Shown here in pieces: positions 49,231-61,933 of a DNA stretch of 64,000 nucleotides. Within the stretch, counting starts at the first letter, position 1. Every line of letters begins with the position of its first letter. Where the stretch lies: assembly GCA_024336345.1 (NCBI GenBank), contig JANFOG010000004.1, positions 2,108,001-2,172,000 of the forward strand, read 5' to 3'. The notes beneath the pieces are model-generated. The model saw only the letters and a list, made by a program, of their open reading frames with translations, had not been told where the DNA came from and searched no databases. The translations under genes were made by a program, and so were the position numbers. Source of the DNA: Mariannaea sp. PMI_226. Taxonomy: Eukaryota; Ascomycota; Sordariomycetes; Hypocreales; Nectriaceae.

Positions 49231-50882
49231 TCAGAAGATGTTGAGGGGGGTATATTGAGAGAGTTTTGTGCTGTTAAGCATGGCACGCATCTTCTTGGGT
49301 CTCTGTTGTAGACGGCGCGAAGCCTCCTGAACATGGCGAGGCTCGATGGGAGTTTTACCCTCGCTAGGGGGGTCGAAGAGGGCCTGCTCGTGTTTTCGCT
49401 TCTTGGTGGTCCCGTCTTGGTCGCCTCCGCTCTGGGCGCGGGCCATGTCCTCTTGCTCCTTGACCTTGAGGGCGATCTCGGTGAGTGTCTGAACCATCTC
49501 GAATGTGAGAAAACCAAGGATGTCGACGATATCGTCTGAGGGCTTGCTATCGGTGACGATTCCGAAACCGGCCCATTCGCGGAAGCGCTTGCCCTTGCGG
49601 TACGTGAAGGAGGCCTGGCGATATTCGGACCACGTCACATACTCTTCTCTGGTCATAGCTTTTGTGCGTTCATCGGCCTTGCGGAGACGTTGGAGTGTGA
49701 TGTAGTTCATTTCTTCTTCCTCCTCATCATCTTCATCGTCTCTCTCTGGAACCTCAACGCTGTAGAATGACGCCGGCTCCCAAGGTAGGCCGACTTTGGC
49801 CTTCTTGTTCTTCTTTGCGGCCTCATCGTTGCCGGCAGTGCCTTCAACAGGGTCTTCGCCTCCCGCCAAATCAGCGTCGGCTCCCTTGTCATCGGAGTCC
49901 TTCACATTCTTTCGAACATCTTTCCAGGAGAGGAAGGTTCGAAGGCGAGACACCTTGGCCTGGTCATGTCGAATCAAGAAAATGAGGTCGTTGATACCAA
50001 TAGATTTTGAGCCGCGTCGGGAAGCAAGCTCCGTGCAGTTACGTAGCTAGTTTGTGTCAGGCGCAGTTTACCTTGGATGAAGTCACGTGGGTTGTTTCGT
50101 ACCAGTTCTATTACTTGTTGCCGAACAATATCTTCAATGATGCTGGTGGTTTCTACTGGAGGTTCTGCTGTCTCACCAGAGACGTACATCATCTGTTTGA
50201 TAGTATTAGTGAGCTGTGCTTTAAACTCTTCATGTGTCCCATCCGGTTCATCAATAGACTCGTCGGGTTCCTCAACAACGGGTCCAAGGTAGTCCAGGAA
50301 AGTTGAAGGACTTGGGATGTCATCACCGAGCCGTTGTGATTGAGTATTGTGAGGAACACCTTGTTGATATGACCCGAAAGAGTTGGAGGTCATATCTGGA
50401 GTTTGGGCCGTCGTGTCATCCATCTGGTTCCAGGTAGCCTAAGAAGCTTCTTCTTTGTGAAAGTTGTCTTTGGCGGTTTCAATAATTCCTCTCTGATCGC
50501 TTGTAAAGGGGAGGCTTTGGTTCTGCTAGGCCTGAGGTGCGAAAAAGAGCCAGAGTAAAGATGCGATACAATGGATGGTTGGTCGTTGTGGTACTTTGAT
50601 CCTGAGGATAGATGAAAGGATATGGCTGCATATTTGTCTTCACAAGATGCAAAGTAGGTAGTAAAATAGAGATGAGTTGACTGGGCTGATATGTGATAGA
50701 TGAAAGGGTGGTCCATGGCGCTGACGCTGATTCACAATTACAACCAAGCAAGTTCGATTGGAAGTCCAGTCGGCAACCGGCGTCTAGGAGGGCCAAGCGA
50801 ATCAAACACGGGGAAAACAAGGCCTCACCTGACTGATTTCCTGGCGATACTTGTACGCCTTGCTGTCCTTTGACTCCGCCAT
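49231..50882 (-). CDS. SPT3: SAGA subunit SPT3
   Basis: Spt3 is the histone-fold subunit of SAGA that helps place TBP at promoters. Preferred exons are 50882-50829, 50192-50103 and 50046-49231, 319 aa. Exon 1 encodes [18 protein letters not shown], which joins [30 protein letters not shown] and, after a 56-bp intron, [28 protein letters not shown], the expected histone fold. Then comes [10 protein letters not shown], an acidic run, and the second fold ([21 protein letters not shown]). Yeast Spt3 begins with the matching KYRVEIQQMMFVSGE, which supports this start. The first intron is long (636 bp). Its last 231 bp are open in frame from an ATG at 50423, giving an alternative 378-aa protein. 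I prefer the shorter model but cannot exclude the other. Confidence 0.9.
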
Positions 50883-51877
50883 CTTCACGATTTCCGACTT
50901 GCGACTCGGGACGAAATGAGGCCAGCAAACTGGGGCGAGGAGCTGCTCTTCCAAACAAGAAACGGAAGCGGCAAAGCACTTCTCAAAATGTATCCTCCTA
51001 TTCCAATACAGATTGGTACAGTGGCAAAATTATGTGATTCAAGCGATATTCCAAGAAGAGACCGAGATCGTAGTCAATTATATGTCGTTGGTGCTGGAGA
51101 GTCGACTTCTAAGAGAGAGAGAGAGGGAGAAGAGGGCGCGAGAAGGAGGCGACCCGCAGCCCAGGGTTGGAAGGAATGGCGCGCTCCAATTAGCGTTCGC
51201 CGCCGATCCAGTGGTTGTGGTACCTGTGGTGCCTGGGTTGAAACTCGTCCAATGAGCGCGTTGTATGCCAAAAGTGAAGCCAAACTAAGTATAAAATGTT
51301 GGTATCGATTGGTATCGAACAAAGAGCAAACTAGAAGGGCCCAAGTGAAGAGGTTGTAAAAGGGATAGGGTATTCTGAAGAACAATTTTCAAAAATTCAC
51401 AAGAGACGAGGTAAGTATTTAGGTAGGTACCTAGGTAATTTGGTGGGAATAAAAGATAGGTTGGTGGAAGTACCATGGGCTTCTCAAAGAATAGCCTGCA
51501 TCACGTGATTCACCTGGTTGACCAAGTCCAGCCCGTTGACAAAGCTCTCCAGAGAAGAACCTAGACGGTCTGGCCAATCCGATATTCATCTAAGTGGCTA
51601 TTGTCCAATTAGGAAACCCTCCTTGTATCATATATTCACCGTGTCACATGTTTGGACAGTTGAGGAGCAAGAATAAGCAGGGTGATTAATGCACAAATGC
51701 ACACCATCGGCATGTCAGTCAATGTGAATCATTGATGGCAGATCTAGGTCAACCACCCCAACCAAACTTCAACAAAAATGTAGCACGGAGAGGCAGCCAA
51801 TCATCAAATACACTTATTCTTGAATTAATACACATACATAGTATTTGTTATTGCAACCGGAAACTATGCTCTCCCAT
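50883..51877. other. Intergenic region between PPM1 and SPT3
   Basis: About 1 kb holding the SPT3 promoter. GGTAGGTACCTAGGTA at about 51422-51437 contains the ACCTAGGT palindrome. There is a GA-rich tract near 51110-51150. No gene is supported on either strand. Confidence 0.5.
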
Positions 51878-53109
51878 TCAGTTCCCCCCTCCCCAGTTCG
51901 TAAGCCCGGCTCCTCTGGACCCCCAGACGACAATGTAGTGGCCTGCCAGAAGCTTCCACTCCTCTACCTCATCCAATCCCTCTAGTGAGTCAACTCGCTG
52001 TTTCTCCTCTAGCTCGATCCAGTTTTCCCAGATCTTCTCAACAGTCATCTGCCGCACTGTCTCGAACCCGGCCTGCTTCAATCGGGCCTCTTGGTCAGTC
52101 GGCTCTCTATACACACTCAGTGTCGGCATGCGAATTCTTCGTGCGGCTAGATTTGACACCATCATTTTTCCGAAGGAATCGTCGGGTTTAATAGGCTCGT
52201 AAATGGCGACTGCCAAATCTTTAATGCGTGAAGTGAAGTAACTAAGAACGCCTGCCGCGTCGGACGGCGAGAGGTAGCAGAGACAACATTCGGAGAGCAC
52301 AAGTGTAGGAACATCCGTTCGAAGTCCAGGGAGCAATATTTCAAGAGGAGTTTCCTCGGTAGCTTGAGATTCATGTTCCGGGTTTTGAGATGGTTCCGAA
52401 TCCGTCTCCGTTTTGCAGAGCGAGCGAAGGTCAACTCCATGACAGTAATATTCACCTCCTACCGGCGGCCTGCTAGACCAGGACGAACCACCTTCGATCT
52501 CTGAAATATCACCCAGAATGTTCTTCAGCACAGGTGTAGCCTGTACTGTTCGTAACTTCTTAGAGCAGGTGATGTGGAAATCAAGCTCATGATAGATCGA
52601 GGTTGTCGACCCCTGTTCGGCGAGCAAGCGAAAGGGCCGCGTGTCGGTGCCCGCGCCCAGGGAAACAATCTGCTTCTCACCGCAGCCAAGACTATCGTCG
52701 GCGAGGAATGAATCAACTAGAGTGTCGAGGGCGGCAGTGCGTGTATATGTCCCTATGGCCAGCTTAGCTTTGCTCAGCTCGGCTCCGTTAGGGAGTTCGC
52801 CCAACAAGCAGACGTATGCGCACCTCGGTTGATGATGGGTAACCGCCGTGGTGCAGGTCCGGTTGCACTCTGTACGAAGTAGGAAGCATAAGGGTCATGG
52901 AGATAACCCAAGTCTACGGCGCTCAGCCTTGATACAGCGGCGTCGGTGTCTGTGCCTTGGATGGTGGCATCGTGGGAGATGGATGAGGGGCCATGAGCGC
53001 CGCCTCGCCCTCTGCCGCGTCCTGCACGGCTGTTGCGGCCACTGCGGAGGGAGTCGAGCAGGTTTGGAATAGAAGGGGCCGACATTGGGAGAGGTCTCGG
53101 AGGAGCCAA
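51878..53109 (-). CDS. PPM1: Leucine carboxyl methyltransferase 1 (PP2A methyltransferase) PPM1
   Basis: PPM1/LCMT1 methylates the C-terminal leucine of the PP2A catalytic subunit using S-adenosylmethionine, which controls B-subunit assembly. Exons are 53109-52824 and 52752-51878, 386 aa; an in-frame ATG at 53085 would give 378 aa. The 71-bp intron joins INRG to [12 protein letters not shown]. Motifs: [10 protein letters not shown], then the SAM-binding [33 protein letters not shown] and [15 protein letters not shown]. The N-terminus is extended by an Arg/Gly-rich stretch ([11 protein letters not shown]) that looks disordered. The enzyme is expected in cytosol and nucleus. It is read in the same direction as SPT3. 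Confidence 0.93.
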
Positions 53110-55061
53110 GTGTAGCGACCTACAGATTAGACTACATGTACATTTGATCAGATGTCCTAACAGTCCACCAAGATCGATAAGCTTGGGGGAGCTTCTGTGC
53201 GAGAGTGGGGCGCCAATTGATCAGAAGCAATGACGTCGGGTTGGATTTTCAGCCTCTGGTCATTGATGGGCAGAGGAGGGACCACTGAGGGAGGGACAGC
53301 GGGTCCCTCCACTGTAAGCCTCCCTTACTGTAGGGAGGTAGATACCGGCACTGCAGCCCTGTTGTATAAAATGCTACCTACTGCATAGCTAATAAACGGG
53401 TACCTAGGTAGTATTGGGAGGGAGGAGAGGGGAAAGCAACGCATCTGTTGGCAGATTTTTTTCCCCAGGTGAGAAGCAAACAACCTTGCCAGTCTTTCGC
53501 TGCCGCATAAGTTGGCAGATACCTGACATACACTGCATAACGTCTAGCCCAAGAAGAACCCTCAATATCAGAAGAAGTGCTAAGGAAGGCCCATTTCTAC
53601 TATGGCCCTGCAAACGCCAGGACTGCGTAGGTACTTGGTGTAGTTTCTGTACTCTCAGCACAAATCTGGATGTCGTGTGTCCGGAAAGTTCGGGTACCTT
53701 GGGCGGATTGGGAGCTGTCTCCTACAGCCGGACCATACATGGGTCCGAATGCCGACTTAAGATCCGAAAATAGTAGCCGCCGAGAGAGTTTGACGTGACA
53801 GATGGCCCTTCTCCATGTAGAGTCTGATTATGATGCAATGTGAAATAACATACATGAGCATTTTGAATTTCCATGTTTGCATCAAAGTAAGTGGACAAAA
53901 TGGAGGCTCTAGAGTCAGTGAGTATGTTGCTGGTACGACAAACACCCACCACCATCATTCGCATCCTCAATCTACAGTATGGACAAAAGTGCTGACATGT
54001 CAAGATCCCGCCTAGTGACGGATATAGGTGTACACCCATCCGTGCTAGAAAGAGTAAGAGAAAAAAAAAGGATGCGTGTGCCCAGTAGTGTGACAGGCAA
54101 GGTAACGTTAGGTATTATCGTGAAAACGCGCTCGCTTCCTCCATCCAAGAGTGTGTGAGGTGGGTAGTGGCCATTTCCACATTGAGTAGTGACCGAAACA
54201 GGCCACCCCCCTTCTGAAACTCCCCTCTTATCCGTGCTGAAGACCATTCGTTCAGCACGCACGATATGCAACTGAGACGCGCCCTAAGAATAGAAGAACA
54301 GGCTGCAATGTGATTCTCGTCCGACAAGCAAAGAATTTCTTTTTCCCCTTGCAAATGGGCGAACAAAAAAAAAGTTTGAAAACGAAATCGTATTTCGGTT
54401 ATTGACCATATTCCCTGAGGAAGCAAAAAAGGTCATTTGCTGGGGTGCAGATTACAAGCTTCGAAAGCTGGAGGGGGACCAAAGCTCCTCGTGGCTCCTC
54501 GTGGCTGTGGCAGCTCCACCTTTTTCCAGGGCCACCAATCAATCCAACACTTGCTCATGATGAGTGTGTGTGGGCGGAGTGAGTGTGGGCGAAGCGATTG
54601 TCTGCGAGCGGGGTGCTTTTAGGCAAGGTGCAACTGTACTTACAGAAGGGCATATACTATCTACCTCATCTACAAGGGGACTGAAGGGACTGGGGCACAT
54701 GCGTCGTATGTAGTAGGTCGATCCTACGACAGTAGCAGGCAAAAGAACGCCTGAGCCACTTCCGCCCACTTTGACGTTGCTCCATTCTCAACCCGGATGG
54801 AGCCTGCTGAAATTCTCCGGCCTGTTACGTACGTCCCTATTTATTATAGAGGAAAGCCCCGTCTGCCACATCTTGACTTCCATTGCTTCTGCTGTCTTCG
54901 TCCTGTCAGCTTCTCATTTCATTTCTCATCCTCATTCTCAATTCCCCTTCGGTTGTTTGCTTGCTTACCCAACAACAGCCAAGATCGACCATCCTTGTCC
55001 CCTTTATTTTCATTTCTCATTTTCTCTCACATCACAACTACCTCGACGGTCGCCTTTCATC
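53110..55061. other. Divergent intergenic region of about 2 kb
   Basis: This separates PPM1 (-) from the membrane-protein gene (+). ACCTAGGT occurs at 53402. The last ~200 bp are C/T rich and look like a leader. Frames here lack supporting motifs. Confidence 0.5.
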
Positions 55062-56275
55062 ATGATCACGGGTTTGGTGGCTAGAGGCTTCGACTACGCC
55101 AAGCAGGCGAGTGCAGACCCCGACTCCAAGTTGGGTGGTCGTAATTTCTACGGCTGGGCCTGGAGCATCTTCCTTGTTGATTTTATCATCTTTATACCTG
55201 TGCTCATCTTGGTATGTTCTTCCCATTTCTCTTTCCGCATCCCCTCCTATTGCTTTTGCTTTCAAGGTGCCCGGCCTAGCCTAGCCTCACTAACACCATC
55301 CAATTTCAGGTCAGCTACACCTTCCAAAAGGTTCTCCCCGTCTTTGCCATCGTTGAAGATGAGCGTCCTCCGGCCTACGAGCCTGTCCGTCTTGATGATG
55401 AGTCTCTCGAGGCATCTAGCGCTGTTCCCGGTGTGCCCGTCCCGGCCGCTGGTGCTCCCAAGCCCGCCTCAGCTGCCGTTCCCACTCGCCCTCTCAACCT
55501 CGATGGCACCCACCCAGTCACTCACGACTTCATGGCCACCTGGAGACTACTGAGATCCCATGGCGGTTTCCGATCAATTTTCCGTGGATTTTCCTGCTAC
55601 ATTTTCCAAGTCTTTGTCCAATCTTGGATCGGTGCCCTCCTCAGAGGCCCCTTTTTCATTTTCGCCTCTCTCGCCGCCTCGCTTCTCCTGGTCCAGTTCA
55701 GCACTGCTTGGGTTCACATTGTCATGACTCCTCCCTCCGCACAACACTTCTGGCGCCGTCTACCCCCCTTCAAGCACACACTGAATGCTACTTGGCGCCC
55801 CGTTACTCTGCTCTGGGTCCTCACCATGGCTGCCGCTGGAATCACTTACGTCCTCATCATGGCCATGGGTCTGAAGCATGAGAAGAGTGGCAACTGGGAT
55901 GTCCCCAGCAGCGCGGAGGGTGTTAAGTACCTAATCGTGGCCTGTGTATCCATCTTCCTCCAGGTCTTCCTCGTCGTTCCCGCCTATGTTACCCTCGTCC
56001 GCGTTCAGGCCTCTCTCCTCCCTGACGACCAAGAGACCATTATTCCCTTCGACCGTTCTTTCCAGGGCAAGGTTGAGCCCGCCGTCATTGGCGGCACCGG
56101 CTTTATCACTCTTCGTGATGCCTGGGCCACCTTTAGCAAGGCCGCTTGGCGCCGCCTCATCATCTTTTACGTCAAGATCATTGGCATTGGCATGGCTGTC
56201 AACATTATTATCGGCGCCATCCTGGTTCCACAGTTCTTCCTGTTGAGCTACAAGACCAAAGCTGAGGGACAATAA
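55062..56275 (+). CDS. Conserved-looking multispanning membrane protein, function unknown
   Basis: 371 aa from exons 55062-55211 and 55310-56275; the 98-bp intron joins FIPVLIL to VSYTFQKV. Hydrophobic segments lie at about residues 36-56, 147-160, 163-181, 215-236, 258-280 and 333-362, so five or six membrane passes. A Pro/Ala-rich loop (VPGVPVPAAGAPKPASAAVP) follows the first. The stretch GGFRSIFRGFSCYIF slightly resembles a mitochondrial-carrier repeat, but the PX(D/E)XX(K/R) signatures are absent. I recall similar ascomycete proteins labelled ubiquitin carrier, a name with no support in this sequence. Codon use is strongly biased towards C-ending codons, suggesting good expression. Confidence 0.8.
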
Positions 56276-57180
56276 AGCAACCAGCCCTTTTTAGCGGCGC
56301 CTTGCTAAGTGACATCAACAACGGATCTCTCATGTTTTTGGTCAATGAAACGAATGAGGCTATCTCCCCCAGCTCAGAGATAGAGCAGTCCATCCCTGGT
56401 CTAAAGAATTTTAATGTATCTCACGGGACTACGTATTTGACAAAGATTGTTACCTCTTTTGTGGTTGGATTTTGCGCGGGCTGTTTTATGCGATGATTGT
56501 CCTTTACCTGATTTGGATCAATCTAATTACCATACAACATAGTTATTTTATCTGTAGCAAAGACTCTTTCTATCTAGTAGGAACACAAATATTGCGACGA
56601 CTTGTTTGAAGTGCAAATTCATTTCAATGGTCTTGTAACTTCATGTGTGAGCAGCGTGGTCGTGACAACAACAAAACTCCCACCCATGCATGCAAACTAG
56701 CCCGCCTCCCTTTGTCGGTTGCCCGTCCCTCATCCACGCTACGTAATAAAAAGAAAAAAGGGTGCACTCGCACCTTTCACGTCTTCGATAATACTGTGAA
56801 TTTCGTCCACCGATCCCATCTCAAGTACAACTGAAAACATGTCATAAATCCAATCATCGTTTTGCCGCCCCCAAATCTCTATTTGGCCACCACCCCCCTC
56901 GTGATAAAAGCGATAAAAATAAAAAGCAAGATGGAAGAGGCAGAAGGGAGTAGAAAGTTCGTCATTGAGAATCGGAGCACGCAGGGTATGATAAGTTTAT
57001 AAAAGGGAGTAGAGGGGGGGGGAAGGTGAATGGTGGTGTTGGCTTGGGTTTATGTCTTTCTCTTGTCCTGGTTTTGGTTTTTTTTTTTTCTTTCTTTTTT
57101 TTTGGTTAACGAATCCTTCTCACAACGCCGCCCAAAAGCCGATAAGACCAACAAGGGTCGGGGCACATCTTCCTGTGTTT
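56276..57180. other. Convergent 3' intergenic region
   Basis: 905 bp between the stops of the membrane-protein gene and kinesin. It contains T-rich runs at about 57079-57102. No gene is supported. Confidence 0.55.
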
Positions 57181-60122
57181 CTATGACTTGTTGAAGAACC
57201 AACTTGATCGCTTGTTGGTGTTCCCTTCGTTCTGATGAAGGTTCTGGATGGTGGGGTTGGCGGGAGCATTGTTGTCGCCGCCGCCGCCTCGGAGGGGCTT
57301 GGCGATGCGGCTGCCGGCGTTGGCAAAGCTGAAGCCGCCACCGGGAGAGTTGAGGCCTCGTGTGCTGCCGGCCTTGGCAAGCTCGAGGCGTTCCTTGACT
57401 GCTGCCAGTTGAACTTCGAACCTAGAGGAGTAGAAAGGTTAGGCATGTACAACTCTACAAGGAAAACAAAGGAGAGCGGGTAGATGGGGACAGAAAAGGG
57501 GGGGTTCACATACTTGTGGTTGGAAGCAGCCATCTTCTCTTGGCTGTCCTGAAGCAAGCTTTCCAGGCTTTGGATACGCTCGTTTCGAGCAATGAGCTTT
57601 CGCTCGGCAATAGCAACCTCCTTCTTGAGGGCTGAATTCTGCTCGACAAGCTGTCGCTGGACTTGTGTGAGCTGTTCGAGGTTTCTCTCCAGGAAAGCCA
57701 TCTTCTTTTGCTGAGCACGGTTGTTGGACGATCGCAGGACATTGTTGTACTGCTCTCGGGTTTCGTCGAGAGAAATCTCAAGCTCCACAACACGCTCGCA
57801 GCGGTTCTGCAGATCTCGCATGAGACTCTTCTTCATGACGTCAAACTCAGCAATCTGCTGCTGAATGGTCTTGCCATTGGCCATGGGAGCAGCGGTGCCA
57901 GCCTTGACACGCTGTTGTAGGTCCTCAATCAGCGTCTTCATCCTCAAGTTCTCAGCAGCCTTCTGGGTCAGGTCCGCCTTAAGCTGATCCACAAGCTGTA
58001 TTTCGGCAGACTGGCGGTTAGAGAACGCGTTTTCCAAGCGAGCCTTCACCTCCTCTATATCTTCAGGGCCGAGGTTTCGGGTTAGAAGCTCCTCGTACTC
58101 TTGCTGCACAGCCTCTAGTCGTACCTCCAGCTCCTGTCGTCGCCGGCTATCCAGGTCGGAAGAAGGAGTACCATACATGGATAGTTCGGCCTGTCGGATG
58201 ATGCCCTGGGTCTCTACAAGTCGCGCGCGAAGATCCTGGAACTCGTCGGGGGCGATATTGTCTCCAATGGAGCTCTGCTCAAAGAGGGAATCTACCTTCT
58301 GGATAGACTCAGCAATGTGGCGCTCATTCTCGCTGAAGACTTCACCACCCAAGTCAAAGCCAGCCATCATCTTGGCCATCTTCTCAGCCTTTTTCTTCTC
58401 CTTTTCGTCCAGAGCAGCTCCCGTTTCCTTGGCGCTCATCTTGACATCAAGTAGCTGTTGCTTCACGTCATCAAGCTCTGTCGTGAGCTCAGAGTTGGCC
58501 TCCTTGAGAGCATCCATGGTGATTTGAGCCTCTTTACTCTCGAATGTCAGTCTCTCCAACTGCATCTTGAACTCGTTGACTTCGGTCGTAAGTTTCTCAT
58601 TGTCCTTGCCCACCTTGCTATCATGCTCCTTCAGATAGGCCAACTCTTCCTTAGTTTCCCGCAGCTGCTTCTCAGCAATGGCAGCTTGGGACTCTCTTTC
58701 TGAAATCTGATCCTGAAGTTCATTCTCTCGCCGCAAGAACTCTTCTCTCTCGTCCTTGTCAAGAGGGAGACTGGGGGTTCCAGAACGCTCAACAATACCA
58801 GGGGTTTCAGCTCGACTCTCTGCTTGTAGCCGCGAAGGGGTGGAGGGACGTGCGGGTCGGGTTTCGGCAGCCTTGGGTCCAGCAATGCCAGTGGGAGCCG
58901 CCCACCTCTCCTTCGGTACAGATTCACCAGAACGCCACAGCTGAATCTCGCCCTCCAGGTTGGAGATGTAGGTCTCAAAGTTCGTAACCTGTCCCTGGGC
59001 CTTCTTAAGGAGGGATTTGAGTTCCGCAGGGCTGAGCTCGGCATTGACCTTGGCCTTATTCTTGATTGATTTCGCTCGGGTACCGAATCGCAGCGTGCCT
59101 AGGGTTTCGGCATCATTGTAACTGCTAGGCGAGCAGTTGATGATAAGGGTGGTTCGACTGTTACCACCCAAGGACTCTTGCAGGATACGGGTCAACTTGG
59201 AGTCTCGGTAGGGAATGTGCGAAGATTTGCCGTCGGTAAGGGCGTTGATAACCATGCCCAAGGCACTCAAACTCTTGTTGATCTTTTTGGCCTCCTCCAG
59301 AGTCTGACCGCTGGCGCCAGTTTTGCCCACCTTTTCACTTCCGGCCAAATCAACCAGGAATAGCTGACCGCTCTTCGCCGAGCCCGTCTCGACATTCTTC
59401 TGGGTGATGGTGATGACGAAAATAGAGTGCGATCGCGAAGATTCTTGGTTCATGTTGGTGGCAGCGACCGCTCGAGCGTTTCCTCCTCTCCTCATGACCT
59501 CGTAGACTTCTTGGACGCTCGAAACATAAATCTCCAGCAGACCCTTAACATAAACACCTCGGTTCTTCTCTTCATGGACGGGGAGATTGTCGTTCTGGGG
59601 AGCTAGCAAGTCACGGATCCTCTCCATGTAGATTTCCATGTAGCTGACTCGCACGGTATATTCGATGGTGCTCGGGCTGGACAATATACTTGCAAAGATC
59701 TGCTCAACGATACGGGGAATGACACCGCGGCCTTCGTCGTCGTCGATATTGGTTCCCATCATGGTGTAGGATTTACCAGCACCAGTCTGGCCGTAGGCGA
59801 AGACGGTACCGTTATATCCATTGAGGATGTCATCGACGGTGGGGCGAATAGAGAAGTCGAAGATGTCCTGTTGTTTACATTGCATATCAAAAACTCGGTC
59901 GAAGGTGAAGGTTCCCTGAGCTTCTTTGGACTGAGAGATTTTGTCAGCTTGGCGTTTGGGTCACTCGTCATGGCGCGTTGAAATAGCGGAAAGAGGACAT
60001 ACCTCAAGGCTACAGGTATCTTCGCTATCGAATCTGACGATAGGTGTGCCGCCCGATGCAAGCTCGACCTTGTTTTGGGGTCGAAATCGGGCGACGACCT
60101 TGATACTATTTGCGGACGACAT
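57181..60122 (-). CDS. kinA: Kinesin-1 heavy chain (conventional kinesin)
   Basis: A plus-end-directed microtubule motor that moves vesicles and helps place dynein and nuclei in hyphae. Exons are 60122-60003, 59930-57514 and 57421-57181, 925 aa, close to the Neurospora kinesin. The motor domain covers residues 1 to about 330: Walker A G87-QTGAGKSY, switch I NQESSRSHS, switch II DLAGSE, and the neck from about SIKNKAKVNAELSPAELKSLL. A long coiled coil follows to about residue 850, with the fungal conserved block KMAFLERNLEQLTQVQRQLVEQN. The last exon carries RIAKPLRGGGG, matching the IAK autoinhibitory motif, and ends SSWFFNKS. A read-through frame beyond 57514 continues to 57120 but is intronic; the joined frame restores KFEVQLAAVKERLELAKAGSTRGLNSP across the intron. 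Confidence 0.96.
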
Positions 60123-61143
60123 GTTGAGGGGTTGAGGGTCACACAAACGAGGTGATCATGAGCCGCGGTACCAGATGTCGTGGTAGCAAGTCAGGGGCAA
60201 TCCGCAGTTAAAACAGATGCAGGATAGGCGACAGAAACGCACGCGGAAGCCGCAAAACGGCGACAGGCGTTGGGGGAGTAAACGGGACTGCCTTTCGAGC
60301 AACAAAGGAACGAAGCTGGTGACAGTTCTGAAAGGGAGAAAAGGCCCAACAGCAAAGAATGGAAACCTGGAACGGGGCCAAAACACCCGACAGTATGGCG
60401 TGGGGGGGAGTTGAAGGGGAGGGGCTTCGACGGCAACACAAACGCTGCGGCGCACAGAAACAGAAAAAAAAGAAAGGAAAGGGGGATTAGATCGAGGGAC
60501 ACGATGCTAGATGTCGACAACAATGACAATCCAGAACAATAACTGCGACAGGCGGTGGACAGAAGGCTGACCGAGTTGATTAGGTTGATTGGGGCGACGC
60601 ACCTTGAGCAACTCGTGGGCCTCAGGTACCCCCCAAAAGCCAGCTACAGGGGGCACGGGCAGCCTCAGGTACAGTGCTGCCCTGCAGCATCGGGGTTGCA
60701 AGGTACCAGCAATCCCGTCGGTACCTGGACCGGTATCTACACGGGGTACCTGGGGACATGAGGTACGAAACAGGTAGGTACCCTCCCAACCCAGGCACAT
60801 CCATTAGCTTGTCTCGCCCCCAAAGCTCACTGGACCTGTGGCGTCGAGACGCGGGCACCCATGGCCAACTGCAATGCGATGGTGTCCAGCATGAAAACAG
60901 CTTGATTGGACCTGGCCTCTCTCAATCAACAGCATGAATATTGGCCAATACTTAAGTTATGTGTTATGTCCATCGACTGATACACTCTCCCCCTCCTCCC
61001 CCCCCTTTACCTATCCTTTGCCCCATCCACCCCATCCTTCCCTCCAAGACCAGGACCCTCAGCAGGCGTTTGACAAAGTCCCCTCAATAAGCAGTCTGGG
61101 CACTAACTTAGGTTATGAATAATTGCCTCTAGGCGCTCGACAT

Positions 61144-61145
<2 letters not shown>

Positions 61146-61177
<32 letters not shown>
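61146..61177. repeat. Poly(G) homopolymer, 32 nt
   Basis: An uninterrupted run of 32 G residues on the plus strand, read directly. It could form G-quadruplex structures. The exact length is a likely sequencing or assembly weak point. Confidence 0.9.
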
Positions 61178-61452
61178 CTAACAAACGAAACGGAATAAGG
61201 AGAAGGGCGGGGCCGAGAATGCCCTCCCTCTTGCTCTCAGAAATGTATGCTAGACGCGCCGCGACTCCAGCTCGGAATGACAAAGAGGGGTCATTCCTCA
61301 ACCAAAGGCATCCTGCGGATTGATGTCACACTTGCGCAACACGCCATGAAATGACAAGAACATACGTAAGGAGACATTCTAAGAGCTCAGGGTTAATATC
61401 GTTTCATATGTTGGGGGAGACTTCCTTCAGTCCTCTACGAGCTGGGGCTCTC

Positions 61453-61476
61453 AAAAAAAAAAAAAAAAAAAAAAAA
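61453..61476. repeat. Poly(A) homopolymer, 24 nt
   Basis: An uninterrupted run of 24 A residues, about 275 bp after the G run. Confidence 0.9.
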
Positions 61477-61933
61477 GAAAAGATATCCCTAACTGTATCA
61501 GCCGTAATACTACATCACATTCAATCACATAGGTCAACATCGTTCTTAGAGTATAAGGGGGTCTATTAAGTAAAAAAGCACACAGTCTGTCCGGCACAAC
61601 TAACAAGGGTTGAAGAAGAACAAATATACAACGCCTCCCATAAAAGCTCATGATATCATAATCTGTAAACTGTATACAACCTCAAAGGCATCATCCACCC
61701 TGAGCACGGCCAACGCCCTAAATGCAACCAGTCCAACTCCGCGTACCAAAACGCCAGATAACTGCCTCGCCCGTCTTGATCTGGTTTCCCAGAGCAATAC
61801 GAGCTTATGCATAGTGTCCAAGAGACATGTTCAGATGCCATGCCAGATTCGAACCAGCCCTCCCCAATGAGATCAGGCTGCTCGCGTGTCCCACCGGACT
61901 TCGTGACCGCCTTTTCTCTGCCTAGCTTGGCTC

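Larger units (their letters stand above)
60123..61933. other. Intergenic region upstream of kinesin and downstream of UBC2
   Basis: 1.8 kb with no supported gene. The first ~400 bp, read on the minus strand, are C/T rich and probably the kinesin leader. It also holds the G32 run, an A24 run and GGTACC words near 60626-60780. Confidence 0.5.

Noticed and set aside
50479..50979. 166-codon minus-strand frame overlapping SPT3 exon 1
   Set aside because: It is a different frame from the conserved KYRQEISQ exon and lacks any motif.
57120..57513. Continuation of the kinesin frame to a 921-aa product ending GLIGFWAAL
   Set aside because: It reads through a GTATGT...CTAG intron; splicing restores the conserved tail with the IAK motif.
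61840..61880. Minus-strand GGTTCGAATCT resembling a tRNA B box
   Set aside because: No matching A box, acceptor stem or anticodon arm can be folded around it.
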